NCBI GenBank assembly: GCA_002205125.1
Contig: NIOE01000007.1
Span: forward strand, 434,001-498,000
Direction of reading: 5' to 3'
Source of the DNA: Roseateles noduli
Lineage (GTDB): Bacteria > Pseudomonadota > Gammaproteobacteria > Burkholderiales > Burkholderiaceae_C
Length of the DNA: 64,000 nt
Made by a program: the position numbers and the translations under genes. Below are positions 26,371 through 33,639 of this stretch, piece by piece. The notes under the pieces are model-generated. The model was not told where the DNA came from and ran no database searches. It saw only the letters and a list, made by a program, of their open reading frames with translations. Each line of letters begins with the position of its first letter. Position 1 is the first letter of the stretch.

Positions 26371-26488
26371 GGGCGTGATTTTGCTGGAGGCGCTCGGCGC
26401 CCTCGCGCTGCTCGTCTTCATTGTCTGGTGGACGATGTTCTCCGGTCGCAAGGGCGGCGAACGGCCTGACGACAGCGACGCCGCCTGA
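26369..26488 (+). CDS. Small single-pass membrane protein (39 residues)
   Basis: The frame encodes one strongly hydrophobic helix (VILLEALGALALLVFIVWW) followed by a basic and then acidic tail (SGRKGGERPDDSDAA). This is the classic shape of a small inner-membrane protein with the tail in the cytoplasm. The opposite strand here reads as unlikely protein, which supports this strand. The ribosome binding site is weak. It is divergent from mltA with overlapping start codons, which also makes the mltA start less certain. Function is unknown. Confidence 0.55.
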   Translation: MGVILLEALGALALLVFIVWWTMFSGRKGGERPDDSDAA

Positions 26489-26538
26489 GCGGCGCCGCGC
26501 CGGGGCTCCTGAGTGCCTGAGCGCTTGTTCGCCCTGCC

Positions 26539-28602
26539 TCAGCCCTTGGGCGGCACGAGGAAGCTCATCGGCTGACGCCGCATCCGTGCCCAGATCGCCG
26601 CGCGCACGCGCTTCTGATCGGCGAGCCGGATCCCGCGCGAGCGCAGCGCCACCTTGAAGGCCAGGAAGAAGCTGACGCCCACGTTCAGCACGCCGGTGCC
26701 CAGGATGCTGATGACGCAGAGCCAGAACGGCCAGTGCTTGAGGACGTCGAGTCCGAGCGCGCCGGCCGCCGCGGCCAGCTGACCGGTCGACAGCGTCACG
26801 TGCCTGACCTCGATCGGCAGGCCGAAGAAGCCCAGCAGCGCCGGCACCAGACCGAGCATCAGGCCCAGGCTGATGTTGGCGGTCAGTCCGGAGATGTTGT
26901 CGCGCCACCAGCGCGACCAGCGCGCCGCCCGGCTCGCGCCCAGGCGCGCGACGATGCGCGGGTTCCAGGCGATCGCGCTGTCCAGGCGGTGGAAGACGAA
27001 CCAGTTCTCCACCCAGCCCGCGATCAGGCTGGACGCGAACAGCAGCACCCCGGTGAACGCGGCGAAGAACAGCGACGGTCCCAGCACCGTCAGCGAATGC
27101 AGCACGTGCTCGGCCTCCTTCACGCCGACCAGCGGCTGGCCGAAACTCAGCCAGGCCGCCAGCTGGACGATCAGCACCACCGGCGCGGCCAGCGCGAGGT
27201 TGCCGAGGATCCCCGCCGTCTGCGACCGGAACAGGTGCGCGACCTCGTCGACGAAGGCCTGCAGACCGGTCTCGCTGTCGATGTGGCGGAGCTTGTCCGC
27301 GAGGGCCGGCGCGGTCATCGCCGGCTGCTTGGTCGCGACGGTCCAGTGCAGCAGCAGGATCAGCACGAAGCTGCCCGCGTAGTTCACGCCCGCCCAGAAA
27401 CCGCCCCAGAACGCGGACAGGCCCAGCGCCATGATCGCGAACTTCATGAAGGTCGTGCCCGCGATCACGAGCCCGCCGCCGCCGGCGCGGCGCAGCATGT
27501 CGCCGTATTCCTCGCGGTTGCGGGTGATGTAGTGCTCGCCGGTCTCGGCGCTGCGTTCCGCGACCTTGCGCGCCAGCAGCGAATAGTGCCGCGCGAACAG
27601 CGTCCGAATGCTGCGGCGGTCGTGCACGACGGCGACCAGCGCCGCCACCAGACGGAGCAGCTCGCGCTGCGGGTGATCCGCCAGCAGCACGGCGAGCAGG
27701 TCCTCGACGCGGCGCAGCCGCGCCTGCATCTGCTCGACGCCGAACATCAGGTCCACCGAGACGCCGTGCTCCTCCAGGTGATCCGGCACGGAGCGCACCG
27801 CCGCCCGGCATTCGTCCAGCAGGCCGCGCAGGTACTGCAGCCGGCCGGGCAGGGCGGCCCGGTCGTGTTCGACGAGGGCGTGCTCGACCTGCTCCCACGC
27901 GGTGGCGAGGTTGCGGAACGGGCGCCGCGCCAGCAGTTGCGGATCCATGCGCACGCGCAGCGCGCCGGACAGGCCGGCCGAGCGCACCGAGCTCACGAGG
28001 ACCGTGATCGCGGCGCGCATCTCCTCGCGCCAGTCGCCTTCAGGCGCGCCGGCGAAGAGCAGGCCCAGCCGCTCCAGCAGTTCGTCGTCGACGGCGGCGA
28101 TCCACTGCTCGTCGGCCTCGTGCGGGAACAGCAGTTCGAACAGTTCGGACAGGTCCTTCGTGTCCGCGCTCAGCGGCAGCAGGCGCCGGCGCAGGCGGCC
28201 GAGGAATTCGTTCCACAGCGCCATGCGCGGCGCGAAGCCGACTTCCGCGAACAGGCTGATCGCGTCGACGTCGGCCCACACGCTGGCGATGACCTCGGCG
28301 AAGGCCTTCGCGTGGTCCGGATGGCGCTCCAGCATGCGGAGCAGGTACTTGAGGCGACGGATCGGCAGCGGCGCGGACGGCGAGGGCGCCGTGGCAGCCG
28401 CGGGTTCGTCACCGGGAGTCGGTGCGGTCGCGGTGGTCGTGCTCGCAGGTGCGGCGGCTGCCGGCGCCCGGTCGTCCTTGAGCGGCGCGTGGCGCAGCCA
28501 CTCGATCAATCGCACCAGCCAGAGGTTGCGCGCGGCGAGCGGCGCCTGCGGATGCGCCGCGTTCAGCAGCGCGGTGAGGTCCCAGCCCTGGCGACGGAAC
28601 AT
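26539..28602 (-). CDS. gcr: Gcr-type 'site-specific recombinase' family membrane protein
   Basis: A 687-residue protein of the family annotated as site-specific recombinase Gcr (gonococcal-related, COG4389/PF10136). The N-terminal half is a soluble helical region with HYSLLARKVAERSAETGEHYITRNREEY just before the membrane part. From about residue 365 there are several transmembrane segments (VIAGTTFMKFAIMALGLSAFWGG, FVLILLLHW, NLALAAPVVLIVQLAAWLSF, LFFAAFTGVLLFASSLIAGW). I see neither a serine- nor a tyrosine-recombinase catalytic motif, so the family name is probably misleading. The start codon overlaps the apaG stop by one base, showing translational coupling. An Ala/Pro/Thr-rich linker lies near residues 50-80. 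Confidence 0.88.
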   Translation of the reverse strand: MFRRQGWDLTALLNAAHPQAPLAARNLWLVRLIEWLRHAPLKDDRAPAAAAPASTTTATAPTPGDEPAAATAPSPSAPLPIRRLKYLLRMLERHPDHAKAFAEVIASVWADVDAISLFAEVGFAPRMALWNEFLGRLRRRLLPLSADTKDLSELFELLFPHEADEQWIAAVDDELLERLGLLFAGAPEGDWREEMRAAITVLVSSVRSAGLSGALRVRMDPQLLARRPFRNLATAWEQVEHALVEHDRAALPGRLQYLRGLLDECRAAVRSVPDHLEEHGVSVDLMFGVEQMQARLRRVEDLLAVLLADHPQRELLRLVAALVAVVHDRRSIRTLFARHYSLLARKVAERSAETGEHYITRNREEYGDMLRRAGGGGLVIAGTTFMKFAIMALGLSAFWGGFWAGVNYAGSFVLILLLHWTVATKQPAMTAPALADKLRHIDSETGLQAFVDEVAHLFRSQTAGILGNLALAAPVVLIVQLAAWLSFGQPLVGVKEAEHVLHSLTVLGPSLFFAAFTGVLLFASSLIAGWVENWFVFHRLDSAIAWNPRIVARLGASRAARWSRWWRDNISGLTANISLGLMLGLVPALLGFFGLPIEVRHVTLSTGQLAAAAGALGLDVLKHWPFWLCVISILGTGVLNVGVSFFLAFKVALRSRGIRLADQKRVRAAIWARMRRQPMSFLVPPKG

Positions 28603-28976
28603 CAATGCAGGGAGCCCGTGTCGGCCAGCAGGAACTCGGGCACGTCGGCGTGGAAGACCTCGGCCTTGTCGGTGACGCACAGGAAGCGGCCGCTCATCGT
28701 GCCGTGGCGGGTCGCGATCTGCGCCCAGGAGCTGTACTGGAAGCGTTCGCCCGGCTGCAGCAGCGGCTGGTGGCCGACGACGGCCAGCCCGTGCACTTCC
28801 TGTTCCTTGCCGTTGCCGTCCACGATGGTCCAGTGGCGGCCGATCAACTGGGCGGTGACGTCGCCCCGGTTCTCGATCGTCACGGTGTAGCCGTACGCAA
28901 ACTCGTTGCGGTCGGGGAAGGTCTGGTCGGCGAGCGGCTCGACGGCGACGCTGCAGTGGAAGTGCGGATGGGCCAT
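28602..28976 (-). CDS. apaG: ApaG protein
   Basis: A 124-residue single-domain protein of the ApaG fold (fibronectin III-like beta sandwich). NEFAYGYTVTIENRGDVTAQLIGRHWTI, VHGLAVVGHQPLLQPGERFQYSSW and GTMSGRFLCV are conserved family blocks. ApaG has been tied to cobalt/magnesium resistance and dinucleoside polyphosphate levels; its biochemical role is still unclear. It heads a two-gene unit with gcr, an arrangement common in Burkholderiales next to mltA and rpe. Confidence 0.95.
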   Translation of the reverse strand: MAHPHFHCSVAVEPLADQTFPDRNEFAYGYTVTIENRGDVTAQLIGRHWTIVDGNGKEQEVHGLAVVGHQPLLQPGERFQYSSWAQIATRHGTMSGRFLCVTDKAEVFHADVPEFLLADTGSLH

Positions 28977-29099
28977 CGCCGGATTCTAGGGAATCCGCGA
29001 GGCCCCACGTGGGCTATGCTGGCTACCGCACACAGCAGAAACAGAACCCGCTCGAACGGACCACCATACGCGACCGGCACGCACCGGACGCCATCCGTC

Positions 29100-29990
29100 A
29101 TGGAGACAAGGGCAGGACACCCGTTGGCAGTTCCCCGTCCCAATCGACGCCAGGCCATGGCGCGCGGCTGCGCGCTGGTCGGCGTGGCCGCGACGGTCGC
29201 CGTGGACCTCGGGCTCGTGGCGGCGAACGCGGCGAATCCGGCGATGGCGGCGCCTTCAGCGCCGGCGACGCCCGCCGTGCCGGGCGCCGGGGCGACCGGG
29301 CCGTTGACGCTGCGCAGCGCCGCCCAGGCGGGCGCGCCGGCCAAGTACGCCTCCGGCGATCCGTTGCACCCCGGGCTGTGCGGCGAGATCGTCGCCGCCG
29401 TGATGCGGACCGATCCCGACCTGCACATCGAGGGCCTGAACCAGCAGGTGCCGCTGCGGCGGCTCGAACTGATGCTGAGCAACGGCGACCTCGACGTGTT
29501 CTTCTGCCTGCTCAAGTCCGAGCACCGCCATGCGCTGATGCGCTACCTGCCGGTGCCGCTGTACCGGATCTCGCACGTGCTGGCGATGCGCGCCGGCGAC
29601 GAGCGCGCGCCGCGCACCTGGGACGAGCTGCGCGCCTTCTCGCGCCGGCAGCCGCTGCTGCTGGCGCAGGGCACCAAGCTGGCCGCGACGCTGCAGGAGG
29701 CGGACGTGGCCTTCATCGAGTCCGCGCGCAGCGACAAGGAAGCGCTGCAGATGCTGGTGCGCGGACGCACGGGCGGCGTCTACGGCCAGGACTTCAACCT
29801 GCGCCAGGCCGCGCGCGGCGCGGGCCTGGAGGCGCGCGTGCGCATCGGGCCCCAGGTCTTCGAGGAGGAGACGCAGTACGTCGTGGTCTCGCGCCACCTG
29901 CCCGAGGCGGTGGTGGAGCGGCTCACCGACCGGCTGCGCCAGCTCAGCGCCTCCGGCGAGATCGCACGGCTGGCGGAGCGTTACCGCTAG
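29100..29990 (+). CDS. Periplasmic solute-binding protein, family 3 type
   Basis: A 296-residue exported protein. After a signal ([20 protein letters not shown], with possible twin-arginine character) and an Ala/Pro-rich linker, it follows the pattern of amino-acid-type binding proteins: [51 protein letters not shown], and [19 protein letters not shown] in the second lobe. No ABC permease or ATPase gene is adjacent, so it may serve a distant transporter or act as a sensor. The start is uncertain (ATG 29100, TTG 29124 or ATG 29158). Confidence 0.75.
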   Translation: METRAGHPLAVPRPNRRQAMARGCALVGVAATVAVDLGLVAANAANPAMAAPSAPATPAVPGAGATGPLTLRSAAQAGAPAKYASGDPLHPGLCGEIVAAVMRTDPDLHIEGLNQQVPLRRLELMLSNGDLDVFFCLLKSEHRHALMRYLPVPLYRISHVLAMRAGDERAPRTWDELRAFSRRQPLLLAQGTKLAATLQEADVAFIESARSDKEALQMLVRGRTGGVYGQDFNLRQAARGAGLEARVRIGPQVFEEETQYVVVSRHLPEAVVERLTDRLRQLSASGEIARLAERYR

Positions 29991-30075
29991 CGGGCGACCC
30001 GCGGCGCCCGCCAGGCGCCGCAGCCTTTCTACAATCGTCGCTTTTCCCCGCCAGCGGCTCCGCGCCCGCCCCGCC

Positions 30076-30762
30076 ATGAACCCGCCCACCTACCGCATCG
30101 CCCCCAGCATCCTGTCCGCCGATTTCGCCAGGCTGGGCGAGGAAGTCCGCAACGTGCTGGCCGCCGGCGCGGACTGGATCCACTTCGACGTGATGGACAA
30201 CCATTACGTGCCCAACCTGACCTTCGGGCCCATGGTCTGCGAGGCGCTGAAGAAGCACGCGGTCAAGCCCGACGGCACGCCGGCGCCCATCGACGTCCAC
30301 CTGATGGTGCAGCCGGTGGACAGCCTGGCGCAGGCCTTCTGCCGCGCCGGCGCGAACCTGGTGAGCTTCCATCCGGAAGCCAGCCAGCACGTGGACCGCA
30401 CGATCCAGCTGATCAAGTCCGAAGGCGCCCAGGCCGGCCTGGTGTTCAACCCGGCCACGCCGCTGGACGTGCTGGAGTGGGTCATCGACAAGGTGGACCT
30501 GGTGCTGATCATGAGCGTCAACCCGGGCTTCGGCGGCCAGAGCTTCATCCCCGGCGCGCTGAAGAAGCTGCAGCAGGCCAGGGCGATGATCCTGGCCAGC
30601 GGCCGCGACATCCGCCTGGAGATCGACGGCGGCGTGAAGGTCGACAACATCCGCGAGATCGCGGCCGCGGGCGCGGACACCTTCGTGGCGGGCTCGGCGA
30701 TCTTCGGCAAGCCGGACTACAAGAGCGTCATCGACGCGATGCGCGCCGAGCTGGCGCTCTGA
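30076..30762 (+). CDS. rpe: Ribulose-phosphate 3-epimerase
   Basis: A 228-residue TIM-barrel enzyme that interconverts ribulose 5-phosphate and xylulose 5-phosphate in the pentose phosphate pathway. Landmarks are [16 protein letters not shown], the metal-binding [21 protein letters not shown], the [12 protein letters not shown] loop and the end-of-barrel [11 protein letters not shown] and AGSAIFG. Catalytic aspartates and histidines are present. In many Burkholderiales gph and trpE follow rpe; here a tyrosine phosphatase gene follows after 19 bases, so rpe is in a different operon context. Confidence 0.97.
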   Translation: MNPPTYRIAPSILSADFARLGEEVRNVLAAGADWIHFDVMDNHYVPNLTFGPMVCEALKKHAVKPDGTPAPIDVHLMVQPVDSLAQAFCRAGANLVSFHPEASQHVDRTIQLIKSEGAQAGLVFNPATPLDVLEWVIDKVDLVLIMSVNPGFGGQSFIPGALKKLQQARAMILASGRDIRLEIDGGVKVDNIREIAAAGADTFVAGSAIFGKPDYKSVIDAMRAELAL

Positions 30763-30781
30763 GCCCGGAAGCGTCGCCCCG

Positions 30782-31258
30782 GTGACCCGACTGCTGCTGG
30801 TCTGCGCGGCCAACCTGTGCCGCTCCCCGATGGCCGAGGCGGTGCTGCGCCTGCGCGCCGGCGAGCTCGGCCTGACCGAGGTGCACTCGGCCGGCGTGTT
30901 CGCGTCCTCGCGCGCACACCCGGTCGACAAGCGCGCGCTGGCCGTGCTGGAGCAGCGCGGCTACGGCATGGACCGGCGCTGGCGCTCGCGCAAGGTGAAG
31001 ACCGACGACTTCGACCGCTATGACCTGATCCTCGCCATGGACCGCAGCGTGCTGCGCGGCCTGAAGGCGGCGAAGCCCGTGGTCTCGCCGGCGAAGCTGG
31101 GGCTGTTCCTCGCCGGCATGACCGGGCTGGGCCTGGACGAGGTGCCCGATCCGTACTACGGCGCGGGCAACGCCTTCGTCCATGTGCTCGACCTCATCGA
31201 GGCGCGCGTGCACACGTGGCCGAGGGACCAGGCGGTGTTCCACAAGGACGAGCGCTGA
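30782..31258 (+). CDS. Low-molecular-weight protein-tyrosine phosphatase
   Basis: A 158-residue cytoplasmic enzyme. The P-loop CAANLCRSP (CX5RS) lies at the N terminus and the general-acid loop DPYYG near residue 122, both as in active LMW-PTPs. Bacterial members dephosphorylate tyrosine kinases of capsule synthesis or arsenate; no capsule or arsenic genes are near. It starts with GTG, 19 bases after rpe, and is probably co-transcribed with it. Confidence 0.92.
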   Translation: MTRLLLVCAANLCRSPMAEAVLRLRAGELGLTEVHSAGVFASSRAHPVDKRALAVLEQRGYGMDRRWRSRKVKTDDFDRYDLILAMDRSVLRGLKAAKPVVSPAKLGLFLAGMTGLGLDEVPDPYYGAGNAFVHVLDLIEARVHTWPRDQAVFHKDER

Positions 31259-31267
31259 GTCTCTCGC

Positions 31268-31292
31268 GGAACGGATCCTGGCCCGCCGTTCC
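31268..31292. terminator. Hairpin between convergent genes
   Basis: GGAACGG (31268-31274) pairs with CCGTTCC (31286-31292) around an 11-base loop. It lies between the tyrosine phosphatase stop and the stop of the 519-residue orphan gene. No T-run. Confidence 0.4.
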
Positions 31293-31295
31293 TGC

Positions 31296-32855
31296 TCAGT
31301 CGGGAAGGCCGAGGAACCAGCCCCCGATGTCCTCCGGCAACTTCTCGGCGCCGGCAGACGGCTGAAGTTTCTCGTTGATGGCGTTCAGACTCCGCGTCGT
31401 CTCTGGCTCATGAGGACGATCTGCACGCAACTCAAGCAGGCGCAAGGCTTGTTCGCGTCCAACGCCCAAGGCCGCGCTTGCCAGCAAGACATTGGCCAGA
31501 AGAATCACGAACGTTGCCGCGGGCCTGTTGTCATGGGCGTGCTGAAGCAGCGTCCTCGGCTCGGTCGCAAATAGGGTTCTCCTTCCGAGGGCCGGATCGC
31601 CCCAGGGAAACTCTCCGATTGCGCGAAGCGTCGAGTCCATTGGCAGAGGAGAGTCCAGGCCGTCTTCGCTGAGCCTCGTCTCCTTGTGCGAGTTCCTCTG
31701 CGTCACGTGCGTCGAGAGCGATGTCGACGCCTCCCCCTGGGCCAGCGGCGCGTCAGTCATCGTCATCACGTATGTCTTGGTGCTGGTGATGGTGTTGGTG
31801 GTGACTGCCCGCCGGAGCAGAAGCTGCTCTATTTCATCCGGATCCGACACCGTCATTTCGGAACATTGGGCCAATCGTTGCAAGCCCGCGAATCGATAGA
31901 GCGCGCGATGCGCGTTGCCCGCTTGCAGGTGCTTGACGACGTCTGACCATGGCGCCGACGTCGTGTCGACGAGGGCTCGCCATTCCGAGGGTGTCATCGC
32001 GCGCTCTCGCAACACCCGCGAGAGCCCATTGAGAAGGTGGCTGCCTGTGTCCGGCGGAGTCTGGCGGAGAAGCGCTTCGACAAGTGATGCCTTGCTGTCC
32101 CCCGCAAGGATCTGTCCGAACTGCGTCGGGGTCAGTCGGCGGGGCGAACCGGTCATCGCGTCGCTCAGAACCCGGAACCAGGCATCGACGGGTCCGGCGG
32201 AGCGCGGGTCATCCGCGTCCGTGGAAGGTTCGCGGCCGAACAGTCGAAGCTCCTCAGGCGTCAACGTCGAGCATGCGCCGGACAGCGCCGCACCCAGGTT
32301 GCTGAGCACCTGATCCTCCGATAGCGCGCCTGTCCTCATGTCGTCGAGGTGGGCATTCAATTGCGCGGGACTTTGAATGGCAGGTCGCGTGCGTTGAAGC
32401 CAATCGAACCGGACATCGTCGACCAGCCTCCCTCGGCCCTGGGATTGCAAGGCGTCGGAGATCCATTCGAACCGCTCGCGGCTCATGGCGCTGCGCTGGT
32501 GCCATTGATTCAGCAACGGCCCCAGCGTCGTATCGTCCAGTCGCTTGCTCAGCGCGACGGCAGTCACGGGGCCGCGCAGGAGCGCGGGTCCGTGACGTTC
32601 GCAGAGGTTCCGGAGGTCGTCAGGTCCCATCGAGCGGAGTTCACAGGCGCTGATGACGGTGCCAGGCGCCGCCGGATGGGGCGCGGGTCGTGTTTCCGCC
32701 GGGGGCGTGGTGTCGACGTGCGCGGGGCTGTCGTCAGGCCGCCGGGTGGCCTGGGCAAGGTCCGGCGGTCCCGGAGGACTTTCCTCCGATGTCTCGTCGG
32801 GTGTCGACGGCAGGTTGAGAATGGGCGGGGCGGGGAGTTCACAGATGAAAGGCAT
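31296..32855 (-). CDS. Orphan protein with degenerate helical repeats, unknown function
   Basis: A 519-residue protein I do not recognise. Residues 1-68 are Pro/Thr/Asp/Glu-rich and look disordered, with no signal peptide. Residues 70-345 are helical and contain a recurring short motif of the form (L/M)(T/S/G)Pxx(L/F/W)xx(L/I): MGPDDLRNL (76), MSRERFEWI (124), LTPEELRLF (198), LTPTQFGQI (241) and MTPSEWRAL (287). One probable membrane helix lies near 445-465. An in-frame stop directly precedes the ATG and no ribosome binding site is evident. Its G+C is lower than that of its neighbours (a sampled line is 58%). A disordered N terminus plus helical repeats would fit a host-directed effector, but this is only inference. 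Confidence 0.65.
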   Translation of the reverse strand: MPFICELPAPPILNLPSTPDETSEESPPGPPDLAQATRRPDDSPAHVDTTPPAETRPAPHPAAPGTVISACELRSMGPDDLRNLCERHGPALLRGPVTAVALSKRLDDTTLGPLLNQWHQRSAMSRERFEWISDALQSQGRGRLVDDVRFDWLQRTRPAIQSPAQLNAHLDDMRTGALSEDQVLSNLGAALSGACSTLTPEELRLFGREPSTDADDPRSAGPVDAWFRVLSDAMTGSPRRLTPTQFGQILAGDSKASLVEALLRQTPPDTGSHLLNGLSRVLRERAMTPSEWRALVDTTSAPWSDVVKHLQAGNAHRALYRFAGLQRLAQCSEMTVSDPDEIEQLLLRRAVTTNTITSTKTYVMTMTDAPLAQGEASTSLSTHVTQRNSHKETRLSEDGLDSPLPMDSTLRAIGEFPWGDPALGRRTLFATEPRTLLQHAHDNRPAATFVILLANVLLASAALGVGREQALRLLELRADRPHEPETTRSLNAINEKLQPSAGAEKLPEDIGGWFLGLPD

Positions 32856-32940
32856 GGATGCTTAGTCATCGAACAGGACCGGCCGATCCATGGCGTCGTC
32901 TGATGTCGAGGGAGCGTTTCAGCGTGACATCGGAGGATGG

Positions 32941-33549
32941 ATGACGGATCGATTGGCGCAAGGGCCGGACGGCCAGTGGCGGTGCAAGTGGTGCGAGGCC
33001 CCCGGCTTCGACATGTACCGCGACTATCACGACAACGAGTGGGGCTACCCTGTCCACGAGGACCGCCGGCTGTTCGAGAAGCTCTGCCTCGAAGGCTTCC
33101 AGTCGGGCTTGTCGTGGCGGACCATCCTCGCCAAGCGCGAGAATTTCCGGAAGGCGTTCAAGCAGTTCGAGATCGCCAAGGTCGCGAAGTTCGGCGAGGC
33201 CGACGTCGCGCGGCTGCTCGCGGACGAGGGCATCGTGCGCCACCGCGGCAAGATCGAGGCGGCGATCCACAACGCGTCCCGCGCGCTCGAGCTGCAGAAG
33301 GAGGCCGGCTCGCTGGCCGCGTTCTTCTGGCGCTTCGAGGATCCGGAGGAGGGCGGCGATGTGAGGCCCACGTCGGAGACCTCGGTGAAGCTCTCCAAGG
33401 AACTGAAGAAGCGCGGCTGGAAGTTCGTCGGACCGACCACCGTCTACGCGTTCATGCAGGCGATGGGGCTGATCAACGACCATGCCCCGGGCTGCATCGG
33501 CCGCCAGACGGCGGCTGCTGCCCGCATTGGCTTCACGCCGCCGCGGTGA
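32941..33549 (+). CDS. tag: DNA-3-methyladenine glycosylase I
   Basis: A 202-residue base-excision repair enzyme that removes 3-methyladenine from alkylated DNA. Characteristic blocks are RCKWC (the first zinc-binding Cys pair), YRDYHDNEWGYPVHEDRRLFEKLCLEGFQSGLSWRTIL with the catalytic Glu region, and FVGPTTVYAFMQAMGLINDHAPGC with the last His/Cys ligands. The start at 32941 is favoured by GGAGG four bases upstream; an in-frame ATG at 32890 would add 17 unlike residues. It is divergent from the orphan gene and followed by a hairpin repeat. Confidence 0.96.
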   Translation: MTDRLAQGPDGQWRCKWCEAPGFDMYRDYHDNEWGYPVHEDRRLFEKLCLEGFQSGLSWRTILAKRENFRKAFKQFEIAKVAKFGEADVARLLADEGIVRHRGKIEAAIHNASRALELQKEAGSLAAFFWRFEDPEEGGDVRPTSETSVKLSKELKKRGWKFVGPTTVYAFMQAMGLINDHAPGCIGRQTAAAARIGFTPPR

Positions 33550-33560
33550 TCCCGGGCCGG

Positions 33561-33617
33561 CATGGGGCTTGGGGGTCCTGGAGGGATCCCCCATGCCCCG
33601 TGGAGGCCGCGCTCGGC
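33561..33617. repeat. GC-rich hairpin repeat, copy 2
   Basis: The arms GGGGCTTGGGGG and CCCCCATGCCCC pair over 12 positions with one mismatch. It is closely similar along its 57 bases to the element at 8491-8548. It lies between the convergent tag and RND-pump genes and may work as a terminator for both. Confidence 0.65.
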
Positions 33618-33639
33618 GATGGCAGGTGGGCGGTCCCCG

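Noticed and set aside
26539..28602. Mobile element suggested by the recombinase family name
   Set aside because: No recombinase motif, no flanking repeats, and a conserved housekeeping neighbourhood.
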